In this document: one piece after another, positions 35,427-42,877 of the stretch
Layout: each line of letters starts with the position of its first letter
Numbering within the stretch: the stretch's first letter is position 1
Source: Ramlibacter sp.
GTDB taxonomy: Bacteria > Pseudomonadota > Gammaproteobacteria > Burkholderiales > Burkholderiaceae_C
DNA length: 57,527 bases
Reading direction: 5' to 3'
Assembly (NCBI GenBank): GCA_021323335.1
Contig: JAJTCN010000028.1
Span: forward strand, 1 to 57,527
Position numbers and translations under genes: made by a program
Notes under the pieces: generated by a model
What the model was told of the DNA's origin: nothing
What the model saw: only the letters and a program-made list of their open reading frames with translations
Database searches by the model: none

Positions 35427-35987
35427 ATGCCGAAATTGTCCCGCCTCGCCATGGCCGCCGTGTGCGCCGTGGCTGCTGCCTCTGCCGCCCATGCGCAGAA
35501 GGTCCAATCCGTCCCCGCGCCGGCCGCGCCCACCGCCGGATCGCGGGCCGCCCAGGCCGCCCCCAATCCTGCCGGCCTGCGGTCGACCTTTCCCGCCGGC
35601 GTCACCTCCGGCAGCGGCGGCGCCGTATCGCCCAACCCCATTGCCCAGAGCGGCACGGTGATTCCGTCCAACGGCAACAGCGTGACCGCCGGGCCGGGCC
35701 TGGACAACTCCCTCCCCGGCAACGGCACCGACAACGGCGTGCCGAACACCTCGGTGCTCGGCGCCGGCGCCACCGTGCGCGGGCCCGGCCAGGGACTGGG
35801 CGGCGCGGGCGGCTTCAGCGCCACCGACACGGCACGTTCCTTCTTCTTCGCCGACGCCAACAAGGACGGCGAGCTGACCCGCTCCGAGGCGGCGCGGCTG
35901 AGCATCTCCACGATGAGCTTCGAGGAGATGGACCGCAACTTCGACGGCGTCATCACCCGCTTCGAATACAGCGACTCGGTGCGCTGA
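35427..35987 (+). CDS. Exported protein with EF-hand pair
   Basis: 186 residues. Signal peptide MPKLSRLAMAAVCAVAAASAAHA, a ~100-residue Ala/Gly/Pro/Asn-rich linker, then two EF-hand loops DANKDGELTRSEA (about 142-154) and DRNFDGVITRFEY. Probably a periplasmic calcium-binding protein. Shine-Dalgarno CAGGAG before ATG. The 160 bp upstream hold no recognised site apart from a short hairpin. Confidence 0.85.
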   Translation: MPKLSRLAMAAVCAVAAASAAHAQKVQSVPAPAAPTAGSRAAQAAPNPAGLRSTFPAGVTSGSGGAVSPNPIAQSGTVIPSNGNSVTAGPGLDNSLPGNGTDNGVPNTSVLGAGATVRGPGQGLGGAGGFSATDTARSFFFADANKDGELTRSEAARLSISTMSFEEMDRNFDGVITRFEYSDSVR

Positions 35988-36049
35988 CCCGGCCGCGAGG
36001 GGCTGGCAGCAGGGGCGACTACACTGGAGGCTCGCCTCCGGAGACAAGC

Positions 36050-37474
36050 ATGAACGCCCCGACCGCCCTGTCGCACCTGGTTCCCGACGTCCAGCAGCGC
36101 GACGTCCCCGCCGCCCTGATCGACGCCCTGAAGCAGCGCTTCGGCGACCGCTGCTCCACCGCCATGGTGGTGCGCGAGCAGCACGGCCGCGACGAGTCCT
36201 CCTTCCAGGTGCCGCCGCCGGCGGCCGTGGTCTTTGCCGAAAGCACGCAGGACGTCGCCGATGCGGTCCGGCTGGCCGGCCAGTTCGACGCGCCGGTCAT
36301 TCCCTTCGGCGTCGGCTCCTCGCTGGAAGGCCACCTGCTCGCCGTGCAGGGCGGCATCAGCATCGACGTGTCGCGCATGAACAAGGTGGTGGCGGTGAAC
36401 CCCGAGGACCTGACGGTCACGGTGCAGCCGGGCGTCACGCGCAAGCAGGTGAACCAGGAGATCAAGAGCACCGGCCTGTTCTTCCCCATCGACCCCGGCG
36501 CCGATGCGTCCATCGGCGGCATGAGCGCCACGCGCGCGTCCGGCACCAACGCCGTCCGCTACGGCACGATGCGCGAGAACGTGCTGGCGCTGGAGGTGGT
36601 GACGGCCAGCGGCGAGGTGATCCGCACCGGCACCCGCGCCAAGAAGTCGTCCGCCGGCTATGACCTGACGCGCCTGTTCGTCGGCAGCGAAGGCACGCTG
36701 GGCGTGATCACCGAGGTGACGCTGCGCCTGTACCCCATTCCCGAGGCGATCTCCGCGGCGGTCTGCTCCTTCCCGAGCATCGAGGCCGCGGTGCGCACGA
36801 CCATCCAGATGATCCAGCTGGGCGTGCCGATCGCGCGCGTGGAGCTGATCGACCACAACTCCGTGCGCATGGTCAACGCGCACAGCAAGCTGAAGCTGCG
36901 CGAGGAGCCGATGCTGCTGATGGAATTCCACGGCTCCCCGGCCGGCGTGAAGGAGCAGGCCGAGACGGTTCAGGAGATCGCCAGCGACTTCGGCGGCAAC
37001 GCCTTCGAATGGGCCGAGACGCCGGAGGAGCGCACGCGCCTGTGGACCGCGCGGCACAACGCCTACTTCGCGGCGGTGCAGTCGCGGCCCGGCTGCCGCG
37101 TGATCTCCACCGACACCTGCGTGCCGATCTCCCGCCTGGCCGACTGCCTGCTGGACTCGGTGGCCGAAGCGGATGCCAGCGGCATCCCCTATTTCCTGGT
37201 CGGCCACGTCGGCGACGGCAACTTCCACTTCGGCTACCTGCTGGACCCGAACCTGCCGCAGGAGCGCGTGACGGCCGAGGAGCTGAACCACAAGCTGGTC
37301 TCGCGCGCGCTGGCCCTGGGCGGCACCTGCACCGGCGAGCACGGCGTGGGGCTGCACAAGATGGGCTTCCTGGTCGACGAGGCCGGCGCCGGAGCGGTGG
37401 ACATGATGCGGACGATCAAGCGCGCGCTCGATCCGAAGAACATCATGAATCCGGGGAAGATCTTCTCGATCTGA
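36050..37474 (+). CDS. FAD-linked oxidase, D-lactate dehydrogenase (cytochrome)/GlcD type
   Basis: 474 residues. The PCMH FAD-binding domain (about 55-235) shows VIPFGVGSSLEGHLL, DPGADASIGGMSATRASGTNAVRYGTM (key GGMSATRASG) and FVGSEGTLGVITEVTLR. The C-terminal FAD-oxidase domain has GHVGDGNFHF and the end motif CTGEHGVG...DPKNIMNPGKI. Oxidises D-lactate or a related 2-hydroxy acid and passes electrons to the respiratory chain. MmgE/PrpD follows after 7 bp. Confidence 0.93.
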   Translation: MNAPTALSHLVPDVQQRDVPAALIDALKQRFGDRCSTAMVVREQHGRDESSFQVPPPAAVVFAESTQDVADAVRLAGQFDAPVIPFGVGSSLEGHLLAVQGGISIDVSRMNKVVAVNPEDLTVTVQPGVTRKQVNQEIKSTGLFFPIDPGADASIGGMSATRASGTNAVRYGTMRENVLALEVVTASGEVIRTGTRAKKSSAGYDLTRLFVGSEGTLGVITEVTLRLYPIPEAISAAVCSFPSIEAAVRTTIQMIQLGVPIARVELIDHNSVRMVNAHSKLKLREEPMLLMEFHGSPAGVKEQAETVQEIASDFGGNAFEWAETPEERTRLWTARHNAYFAAVQSRPGCRVISTDTCVPISRLADCLLDSVAEADASGIPYFLVGHVGDGNFHFGYLLDPNLPQERVTAEELNHKLVSRALALGGTCTGEHGVGLHKMGFLVDEAGAGAVDMMRTIKRALDPKNIMNPGKIFSI

Positions 37475-37481
37475 CCGCCCC

Positions 37482-38852
37482 ATGGCACGCAACACCCAGG
37501 TCCCGGCCGACCACGACGCACCTCCCATCACCCGCATCCTCGCCGAGTACGTCGCGAAGCATCCTTCGCGCGGCTGGAACGATGCGGTCGACCACGAAGC
37601 GCACCGCACCTTCCTCAACTGGCTGGGTTGCGCCGTCGGCGCGGCAAAGCACGAAGCCGCGGATGCGGCGCTCGCCGCGGTCAACGAATTGCAGCCTGCG
37701 CCGCAAGCCACCGTGGCCGGCCGCAGCGAGCGCGTCGACATGGCGAGCGCGGCGCTGGTCAACGGCATCACCTCGCACACCTTCGACTTCGACGACACCC
37801 ACCTCAAGACCATCATCCATCCGGCCGGCCCCGTCGCCTCCGCCCTGCTCGCGCTGGCCGAGCACAAGGGCATGGGCGGCCGTGACGTGGTGGACGCGCT
37901 GGTGCTGGGCATCGACGTCGCCTGCCGCCTGGGCAACCTGGTCTACCCCGAGCACTACGACCGCGGCTGGCACATCACCGGCACCACCGGCATGCTGGGG
38001 GCGGCCGCCGGCTGCGCGCGCCTGTTGAAGCTGGACGCGGACCGGACGCAGATGGCGCTGGGCATCGCCGCCTCGCAACCGGTCGGCCTGCGCGAACAGT
38101 TCGGCACCATGACCAAGCCCTTCCATCCGGGCGGCGCCGCGCGCGCCGGCCTGATGTCGGCGCTGCTGGCCGCCAAGGGCTTCACCGCCAGCCCGCGCGC
38201 GCTCGAAGCACCGCGTGGCTGGGCGCAGGTGGTCTCCACCAAGACCGCGTGGAACGAGGCGACCGACGAACTGGGCCAGCGCTTCGAGATCTCCTTCAAC
38301 AGCTACAAGCCTTTCGCTTGCGGCATCGTGATCCATCCCAGCATCGACGCCGCCGCCCAGCTGCGCGCGCAGGGCGTGCGGCCGGAGCAGGTGGAGCGCA
38401 TCGAGCTGCGCGTGCACTCGCTGGTGCTGGAACTCACGGGCAAGAAGGAGCCGGCGGACGGCATGCAGGGCAAGTTCAGCGTGTACCACGGTGTGGCCGC
38501 GGGCCTGATGTTCGGCCGCGCGGGCGAGGACGAGTACCACGACGACATCGTCACGCGCGCCGACATGGTCGCCCTGCGGCGCAAGGTGGTGGCCACGGTG
38601 GACGACAGCATCGACGAGGCCAGCGCCGACGTCACCGCGGTGCTCACCGATGGCCGCAAGGTCCATGTGTTCGTGGAGCACACGATCGGTTCACTGCAGA
38701 ACCCGATGACGGACGCGATGCTGGAAGGCAAGTTCACCCAGCTCGCCGAGCCGGTGATCGGCGCGGCGAAGACGAAACAGTTGATCCAGGCTTGCTGGGG
38801 GTTGGGGAAGGCGAAGGATTTGCGGGCGTTGACGGCGCTGGCGCGGCCTTGA
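37482..38852 (+). CDS. MmgE/PrpD family protein
   Basis: 456 residues of the MmgE/PrpD fold (2-methylcitrate dehydratase, cis-aconitate decarboxylase and relatives). Recognisable parts: FLNWLGCAVGAAKHEA, NGITSHTFDFDDTH, IHPAGPVASALLALAE and QFGTMTKPFHPGGAARAGL. No methylcitrate genes are nearby, so the substrate is unknown; the tight link to the 2-hydroxy acid oxidase suggests hydroxy-acid catabolism. Confidence 0.92.
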   Translation: MARNTQVPADHDAPPITRILAEYVAKHPSRGWNDAVDHEAHRTFLNWLGCAVGAAKHEAADAALAAVNELQPAPQATVAGRSERVDMASAALVNGITSHTFDFDDTHLKTIIHPAGPVASALLALAEHKGMGGRDVVDALVLGIDVACRLGNLVYPEHYDRGWHITGTTGMLGAAAGCARLLKLDADRTQMALGIAASQPVGLREQFGTMTKPFHPGGAARAGLMSALLAAKGFTASPRALEAPRGWAQVVSTKTAWNEATDELGQRFEISFNSYKPFACGIVIHPSIDAAAQLRAQGVRPEQVERIELRVHSLVLELTGKKEPADGMQGKFSVYHGVAAGLMFGRAGEDEYHDDIVTRADMVALRRKVVATVDDSIDEASADVTAVLTDGRKVHVFVEHTIGSLQNPMTDAMLEGKFTQLAEPVIGAAKTKQLIQACWGLGKAKDLRALTALARP

Positions 38853-38861
38853 GGGGACGGC

Positions 38862-38929
38862 GGGGTCGCTGGCGCGAACCCGCCCTACGAAGGAGAGTCG
38901 ACGTAGGTCGGGTTCGCGAAGCGACCCCG
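38862..38929. repeat. Hyphenated inverted repeat, GGGTCGC/CCTACG family
   Basis: Left arm GGGGTCGCTGGCGCGAACCC...CCTACG; right arm CGTAGGTCGGGTTCGCGAAGCGACCCC. It lies between the convergent MmgE/PrpD and parB genes and probably acts as a terminator. Similar in build to 1414-1501. Confidence 0.8.
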
Positions 38930-38943
38930 ACATTCACGGTGGG

Positions 38944-39870
38944 TCAACCCCGCAACCGATCGATCAACCCGTTCAACTCCTCGAGCGACCCGAACGCGAT
39001 CGACACCTCGCCGAGTTCCTCGACCCGGCCGTGCCGCTTCACGCGCTTCTTCACGCGCACTTCGACCGCGGCGGTCAGCAAGTCCGACAGTTCCTCCTCG
39101 ATGCGGCGCAGGTCGCGTGACTTCTCCTTCTTCGGCTTCGGCGAAGTCAGGTTGAATTCCGCGCCGATCTTCTTGACCAGGCTCTCGGCCTCGCGCACCG
39201 ACATCTTCTTCTGCGCGATCTGGTTGGCCGCGGTGATCTGCGTCGCGCGATCGAGCGCCAGCAGCGCGCGCGCGTGGCCCATGTCGATGTCGCCCGCCAT
39301 CAGCATCGTCTGCACCGGGTCGGCGAGGTTCAGCAGGCGCAGCAGGTTCGACGCCGCGCTGCGCGAGCGGCCTACCGCCTGCGCCGCCTGTTCGTGCGTC
39401 AGGCCGAAGTCCTTGATCAGGCGCTGCAGGCCCTGCGCCTCCTCCAGCGGATTCAGGTCCTCGCGCTGGATGTTCTCGATCAGCGCCATCGCGGCGGCGG
39501 CTTCGTTCGGCACGTCGCGCACCAGCACCGGCACGCTGTCCAGGCCGGCGAGCCTGGCGGCGCGGAAGCGGCGCTCGCCCGCGATGATCTCGAACTTGCC
39601 GGCGTTGTCGCCGTCGTGCAGCTTGCGCACCAGGATCGGCTGCATGATGCCCTGCGCCTTGATCGACTCGGCCAGCTCGTAGAGCGCGCCCTCGTCCATG
39701 CGCGTGCGCGGCTGGTACATGCCGGGCACCATGTCCACCAGCATCAGCGACATCGGCTGGCCCGCATCCGCTGTCGGCTTCTCGCCGGGGCCCTCGCCCT
39801 GCTCCGCGACCTTGGGTCCCAACAGCGCTTCGAGGCCGCGTCCCAGGCCCTTCGGTTTCTTCGTCACCAT
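38944..39870 (-). CDS. parB: Chromosome-partitioning protein ParB
   Basis: 308 residues. N-terminal CTPase/ParB domain with QPRTRMDEGAL, IMQPILVRK and AGERRFRAARLAG; central helix-turn-helix DFGLTHEQAAQAVGRSRSAASNLLRL, which binds parS; C-terminal dimerisation domain. Three parS sites lie 2-4.5 kb away in rsmG and mnmG. Together with ParA it positions the replication origin. A hydrolase gene separates it from parA. Confidence 0.97.
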   Translation of the reverse strand: MVTKKPKGLGRGLEALLGPKVAEQGEGPGEKPTADAGQPMSLMLVDMVPGMYQPRTRMDEGALYELAESIKAQGIMQPILVRKLHDGDNAGKFEIIAGERRFRAARLAGLDSVPVLVRDVPNEAAAAMALIENIQREDLNPLEEAQGLQRLIKDFGLTHEQAAQAVGRSRSAASNLLRLLNLADPVQTMLMAGDIDMGHARALLALDRATQITAANQIAQKKMSVREAESLVKKIGAEFNLTSPKPKKEKSRDLRRIEEELSDLLTAAVEVRVKKRVKRHGRVEELGEVSIAFGSLEELNGLIDRLRG

Positions 39871-39872
39871 AT

Positions 39873-39937
39873 CAGCCTCCGCCGAGCCGCCTCAAGGAGG
39901 CTGACGCCCCCTCGGGGGGCAGCGACGACACGTAGTT
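39873..39937. repeat. AGCCTCC...GGAGGCT and GCCCCC/GGGGGGC hairpins before parB
   Basis: Between the hydrolase and parB, TCAGCCTCC (39873) pairs with GGAGGCTGA (39897-39905), followed at once by GCCCCCTCGGGGGGC. Elements with CTCAAGGAGGCTGACGCCCC are common between genes in Comamonadaceae (recollection). It may modulate parB expression. Confidence 0.6.
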
Positions 39938-39960
39938 AGTAGCGTGGGGGCACATTTCTT

Positions 39961-40500
39961 CTAGTCTTTCATCAGGTCCTGCAACAGGACATGGCCTTCG
40001 GGCCAGCTGGCCAATCCGGAATCGGCGTTGATGTGGCCGCAGTCGCCGTAGTCCATGAACTGCGCGTTCCACGCGTATCCGAACAGGCGGGCCCGCTCGA
40101 ATTCGCAATAAGGGTCGGTTCGGCTCGCCACCAGCACCGCCGGGAACGGCAGCGCCTGCAATTCGATCGGCGACCAGGAAGGGATCTGGTCGCGGATGTC
40201 CGGCCGCTCGACATCGCCCGGCGCGACCAGCAGCGCCGCCTTCACCCGATGCGTGTTCTGCGACTTCGCCGCCCACGCCGCCACGAGGACGCAGCCCAGG
40301 CTGTGCGCCACCAGCACCGCTGGCTCGTCGCAGGTGAGGACCACGTCCTCCAGCCGCGCCACCCAGTCACCCCGCAGCGGCGTCATCCAGTCGTGCTGTT
40401 CCACGCGCCGGTAGCCATGGCGCTGTTCCCACAGCGACTGCCAGTGCTTCGGCCCGCTGTTCTCCCAGCCGGGCAGGAGGAGGACATTGCGCGGTTTCAT
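39961..40500 (-). CDS. RBBP9/YdeN-type serine hydrolase
   Basis: 179 residues. N-terminal LLLPGWENSGPKHWQSLWE, nucleophile elbow VAHSLGCVL, acid ASRTDPYC and base CGHINADSG, all typical of this small hydrolase family. Cytosolic; substrate unknown. It sits between parA (13 bp) and parB (90 bp) on the same strand, an insertion in the classic parAB pair. Confidence 0.92.
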   Translation of the reverse strand: MKPRNVLLLPGWENSGPKHWQSLWEQRHGYRRVEQHDWMTPLRGDWVARLEDVVLTCDEPAVLVAHSLGCVLVAAWAAKSQNTHRVKAALLVAPGDVERPDIRDQIPSWSPIELQALPFPAVLVASRTDPYCEFERARLFGYAWNAQFMDYGDCGHINADSGLASWPEGHVLLQDLMKD

Positions 40501-40513
40501 GGCGAACGGCCGC

Positions 40514-41302
40514 TCACTTCATGGTCTCGATGCGGTCCACCATTTCCTTGGCGAACTCGACGAAAGCCTGGCTGCCGCGCGCCGAGGGATCGAAGGCCAC
40601 GCCGGGCAGGCCGTAGCTGGGGGCCTCGGCCAGCCGCACGTTGCGCGGGATCACCGTGTTGAACACCTTGTCGCCGAAGTGCGCCTTGAGCTGGTCGCTC
40701 ACGTTCTGCTGCAGCGTGATGCGCGGGTCGAACATCACCCGCAGCAGGCCGATGATCTCCAGGTCCTTGTTCAGGTTGGCGTGCACCTGCTTGATGGTGT
40801 TCACCAGGTCCGACAGGCCTTCGAGCGCGAAGTACTCGCACTGCATCGGCACGATCACGCCGTGCGCGGCGCACAGGCCGTTGAGGGTGAGGAGGGACAG
40901 GGCAGGCGGGCAGTCGATCAGGATGAAGTCGTACTCGCCTCCGACCTCCGCCAGCGCCTGCTTCAGGCGCTTCTCGCGGCGCTCCACCTCGACCAGTTCC
41001 ACTTCGGCGCCGGCCAGGTCCCGGTTCGAGCCCAGGATGTCGTAGCTGCAGTTCGCCTCTTGTAAGCGCTCACTCTTGACGCGAGCCTCGGCCACGCTGG
41101 CGGACTCCAGCAGAACGTCGTACACCGTGTGCTGCAGCTTGCGCTTGTCCACGCCCGAGCCCATGGTGGCATTGCCCTGCGGATCCAGGTCCACCATCAG
41201 CACGCGCTGGCCCACCTTCGCCAGGCCGGCCGCCAGGTTCACCGTCGTCGTCGTCTTGCCAACCCCACCCTTCTGGTTGGCGACGCAAAAGATCTTGGCC
41301 AT
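40514..41302 (-). CDS. parA: Chromosome-partitioning ATPase ParA/Soj
   Basis: 262 residues. Deviant Walker A QKGGVGKTTT (residues 10-19), Walker A' VDLDPQGNA, Walker B FILIDCPPAL. Short N-terminus without a helix-turn-helix marks it as chromosomal type Ib/Soj. ATP-bound dimers coat DNA and are released by ParB, moving origins apart. Confidence 0.97.
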   Translation of the reverse strand: MAKIFCVANQKGGVGKTTTTVNLAAGLAKVGQRVLMVDLDPQGNATMGSGVDKRKLQHTVYDVLLESASVAEARVKSERLQEANCSYDILGSNRDLAGAEVELVEVERREKRLKQALAEVGGEYDFILIDCPPALSLLTLNGLCAAHGVIVPMQCEYFALEGLSDLVNTIKQVHANLNKDLEIIGLLRVMFDPRITLQQNVSDQLKAHFGDKVFNTVIPRNVRLAEAPSYGLPGVAFDPSARGSQAFVEFAKEMVDRIETMK

Positions 41303-41317
41303 TCTTCTCGTTGTTCT

Positions 41318-41932
41318 TTACTTGGAGACGGCCAGCTTCACGCCGAAGCCGATGAGGAAGAGGCCCGCGACTTTTTCCAGCACGCGGCCGATCCGCGGGT
41401 TGGCGCGCATGCGCTCGGCGAGGAAGTGCGTGAGCAGCACCGCGCCCAGGCCATAGAGGAAGGTGAGCACGGCCACGGTTGCGGCCATCACGCCGAAGGT
41501 CAGCATGCCGCGGTGCTGTGCGGGGTCGACGAACAGCGGGAAGAACGCCATGTAGAAGACGATCGCCTTGGGATTGAGCAGCGTGATGAAGAAGGCCTGC
41601 TTGAAGTAGTGGCGCGGCTCGATGTGCAGCACCGGGGCGTCGCCCAGCTTGGAAACCAGCATCCGGAATCCCAGCCAGGCCAGGTAGGCCGCTCCCACCC
41701 ACTGCACCGCATGGAAGGCGGCGGGATAGGCGACCAGCAAGGTGGCCACGCCCGCCACCGCAGCCCACATCAGCACCTGATCACCGGCGATCACGCCGAA
41801 AGTGGCGCCCATCCCGCCGGGGATGCCGCCCTTGCTGGTGGAGGTGATCAGGGCCAGGTTGCCGGGGCCCGGGATGGCCAGGAAAATCAGGATCGCGGCG
41901 ACGAACGCGCCGTAGTCTGCAACGCCAAGCAT
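41318..41932 (-). CDS. LysE/RhtB family amino-acid exporter
   Basis: 204 residues with six hydrophobic helices. N-terminal IPGPGNLALITSTSKGG is the LysE/RhtB signature; NPKAIVFYMAFFPLFV is the other. Exports amino acids or homoserine lactone-type metabolites. Inserted between rsmG (26 bp) and parA (15 bp) in the origin-proximal operon. Confidence 0.93.
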   Translation of the reverse strand: MLGVADYGAFVAAILIFLAIPGPGNLALITSTSKGGIPGGMGATFGVIAGDQVLMWAAVAGVATLLVAYPAAFHAVQWVGAAYLAWLGFRMLVSKLGDAPVLHIEPRHYFKQAFFITLLNPKAIVFYMAFFPLFVDPAQHRGMLTFGVMAATVAVLTFLYGLGAVLLTHFLAERMRANPRIGRVLEKVAGLFLIGFGVKLAVSK

Positions 41933-41958
41933 GGGGGCCCTCCGGGTGAAGGCTGAGT

Positions 41959-42633
41959 TTAACTTCCGGTGCCCGGCGAACCTGTGGCGCTTTGCGCACG
42001 CTGGTGCTTGCGCATCCAGACGATGCAGCGCTCGGCGTCCAGTTCCGGCACGCTCAACTGTTCCACGTGGAACACTTCAGCTGCGGGGGGCAGCGCGGCG
42101 ATCTCCTCGTCGGGCACCTTTCCCTTCATGGCCATCCAGACGCCCTGCTCTGTCAAAGCTCCAGCCGACCAACTGACGAAGTCCGGCAGGGAAGCAAATG
42201 CCCGCGAGCTGATGACGTCGTAGGAACCGCCCAGGTTTTCGACCCGGTCGTGGAGCCCGCGCAGGTTGGGCAGCTTCAGCTGGGCCGCCACTTGCTGGAT
42301 GAAGGCGGCCTTCTTGCCGACCGTGTCGACGCAGTCGACCTGGACTTCCGGGCAACAGATCGCCACCACCACCCCCGGCAGCCCCGCCCCGGAACCGACG
42401 TCGAGCAGTCGCACCGGCCGCGATCCCGTCTGGCGGCGCAACGGGCCGACCACCGCCAGGCTGTCGAACAGGTGCTGCACCAGCATGTCCGCCGGGCGGA
42501 CCGCGGTCAGGTTGTAGACCTTGTTCCATTTGGCGATGAGCTCGACGTAGGCCAGCAGATGGCTCCGCTGGGCATCGTTGAGCTCCAGGCCCAGCTGCAG
42601 GGCAGCCTCGACCAGGCGGGATTCGGGGGTCAT
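41959..42633 (-). CDS. rsmG: 16S rRNA (guanine527-N7)-methyltransferase RsmG
   Basis: 224 residues. Rossmann methyltransferase: SAM loop LLDVGSGAGLPGVVVAI, DTVGKKAAFIQQV, and VISSRAFASLPDFV. N-terminal YVELIAKWNKVYNLTAVR is the GidB signature. Methylates G527 of 16S rRNA. Codons for VFHVEQLS contain a parS palindrome (42059-42074). Confidence 0.97.
   Translation of the reverse strand: MTPESRLVEAALQLGLELNDAQRSHLLAYVELIAKWNKVYNLTAVRPADMLVQHLFDSLAVVGPLRRQTGSRPVRLLDVGSGAGLPGVVVAICCPEVQVDCVDTVGKKAAFIQQVAAQLKLPNLRGLHDRVENLGGSYDVISSRAFASLPDFVSWSAGALTEQGVWMAMKGKVPDEEIAALPPAAEVFHVEQLSVPELDAERCIVWMRKHQRAQSATGSPGTGS
42059..42074. promoter_or_regulatory. parS site TGTTCCACGTGGAACA in rsmG
   Basis: Perfect 16-bp palindrome matching the TGTTNCACGTGNAACA form of chromosomal parS. 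It lies near the 3' end of rsmG, about 2.2 kb from parB. It differs from the other two sites at the symmetric N positions. Confidence 0.88.
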
Positions 42634-42640
42634 GGTCTTG

Positions 42641-42754
42641 CTCCCTCCCCATCTGGGGGAGGGCTGGGGTGGGGGCGCTCCCGAAGGGCTGCCTCCGATG
42701 AGTTGAGTGGCGCGCCCCGAAGTGCCCCCACCCCGGCCCTCCCCCAGAGGGGGA
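42641..42754. repeat. Inverted repeat CTCCCTCCCC family, between mnmG and rsmG
   Basis: Left arm CTCCCTCCCCATCTGGGGGAGGGCTGGGGTGGGGG; right arm CCCCCACCCCGGCCCTCCCCCAGAGGGGGAGGGAG (each described by ends: CTCCCTCCCC to GGGGTGGGGG, CCCCCACCCC to GGGGGAGGGAG). Each arm itself holds a small hairpin. It is followed by a second related element. Confidence 0.8.
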
Positions 42755-42776
42755 GGGAGGAAGTCAGTTCAGCTCC

Positions 42777-42870
42777 CGCTCCCGCCTGCGGGAGAGGGTT
42801 GGGGTGAGGGCGTGGGAAGGGGCACTCGACCGCCCTCACCCCTGCCCTCTCCCGCAAGCGGGAGAGGGAG
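42777..42870. repeat. Second inverted repeat, CTCCCGC...GCGGGAG family
   Basis: Left arm GCTCCCGCCTGCGGGAGAGGG then TTGGGGTGAGGGCG; right arm CGCCCTCACCCCTGCCC then TCTCCCGCAAGCGGGAGAGG (arms given in parts). The two repeats in tandem make up nearly all of the 244-bp gap between mnmG and rsmG and would block or attenuate transcription between them. Confidence 0.8.
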
Positions 42871-42877
42871 TAGCTCT

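Noticed and set aside
42641..42870. Possible insertion sequence or MITE with target duplication
   Set aside because: No transposase and no clear flanking duplication; called repeats only.
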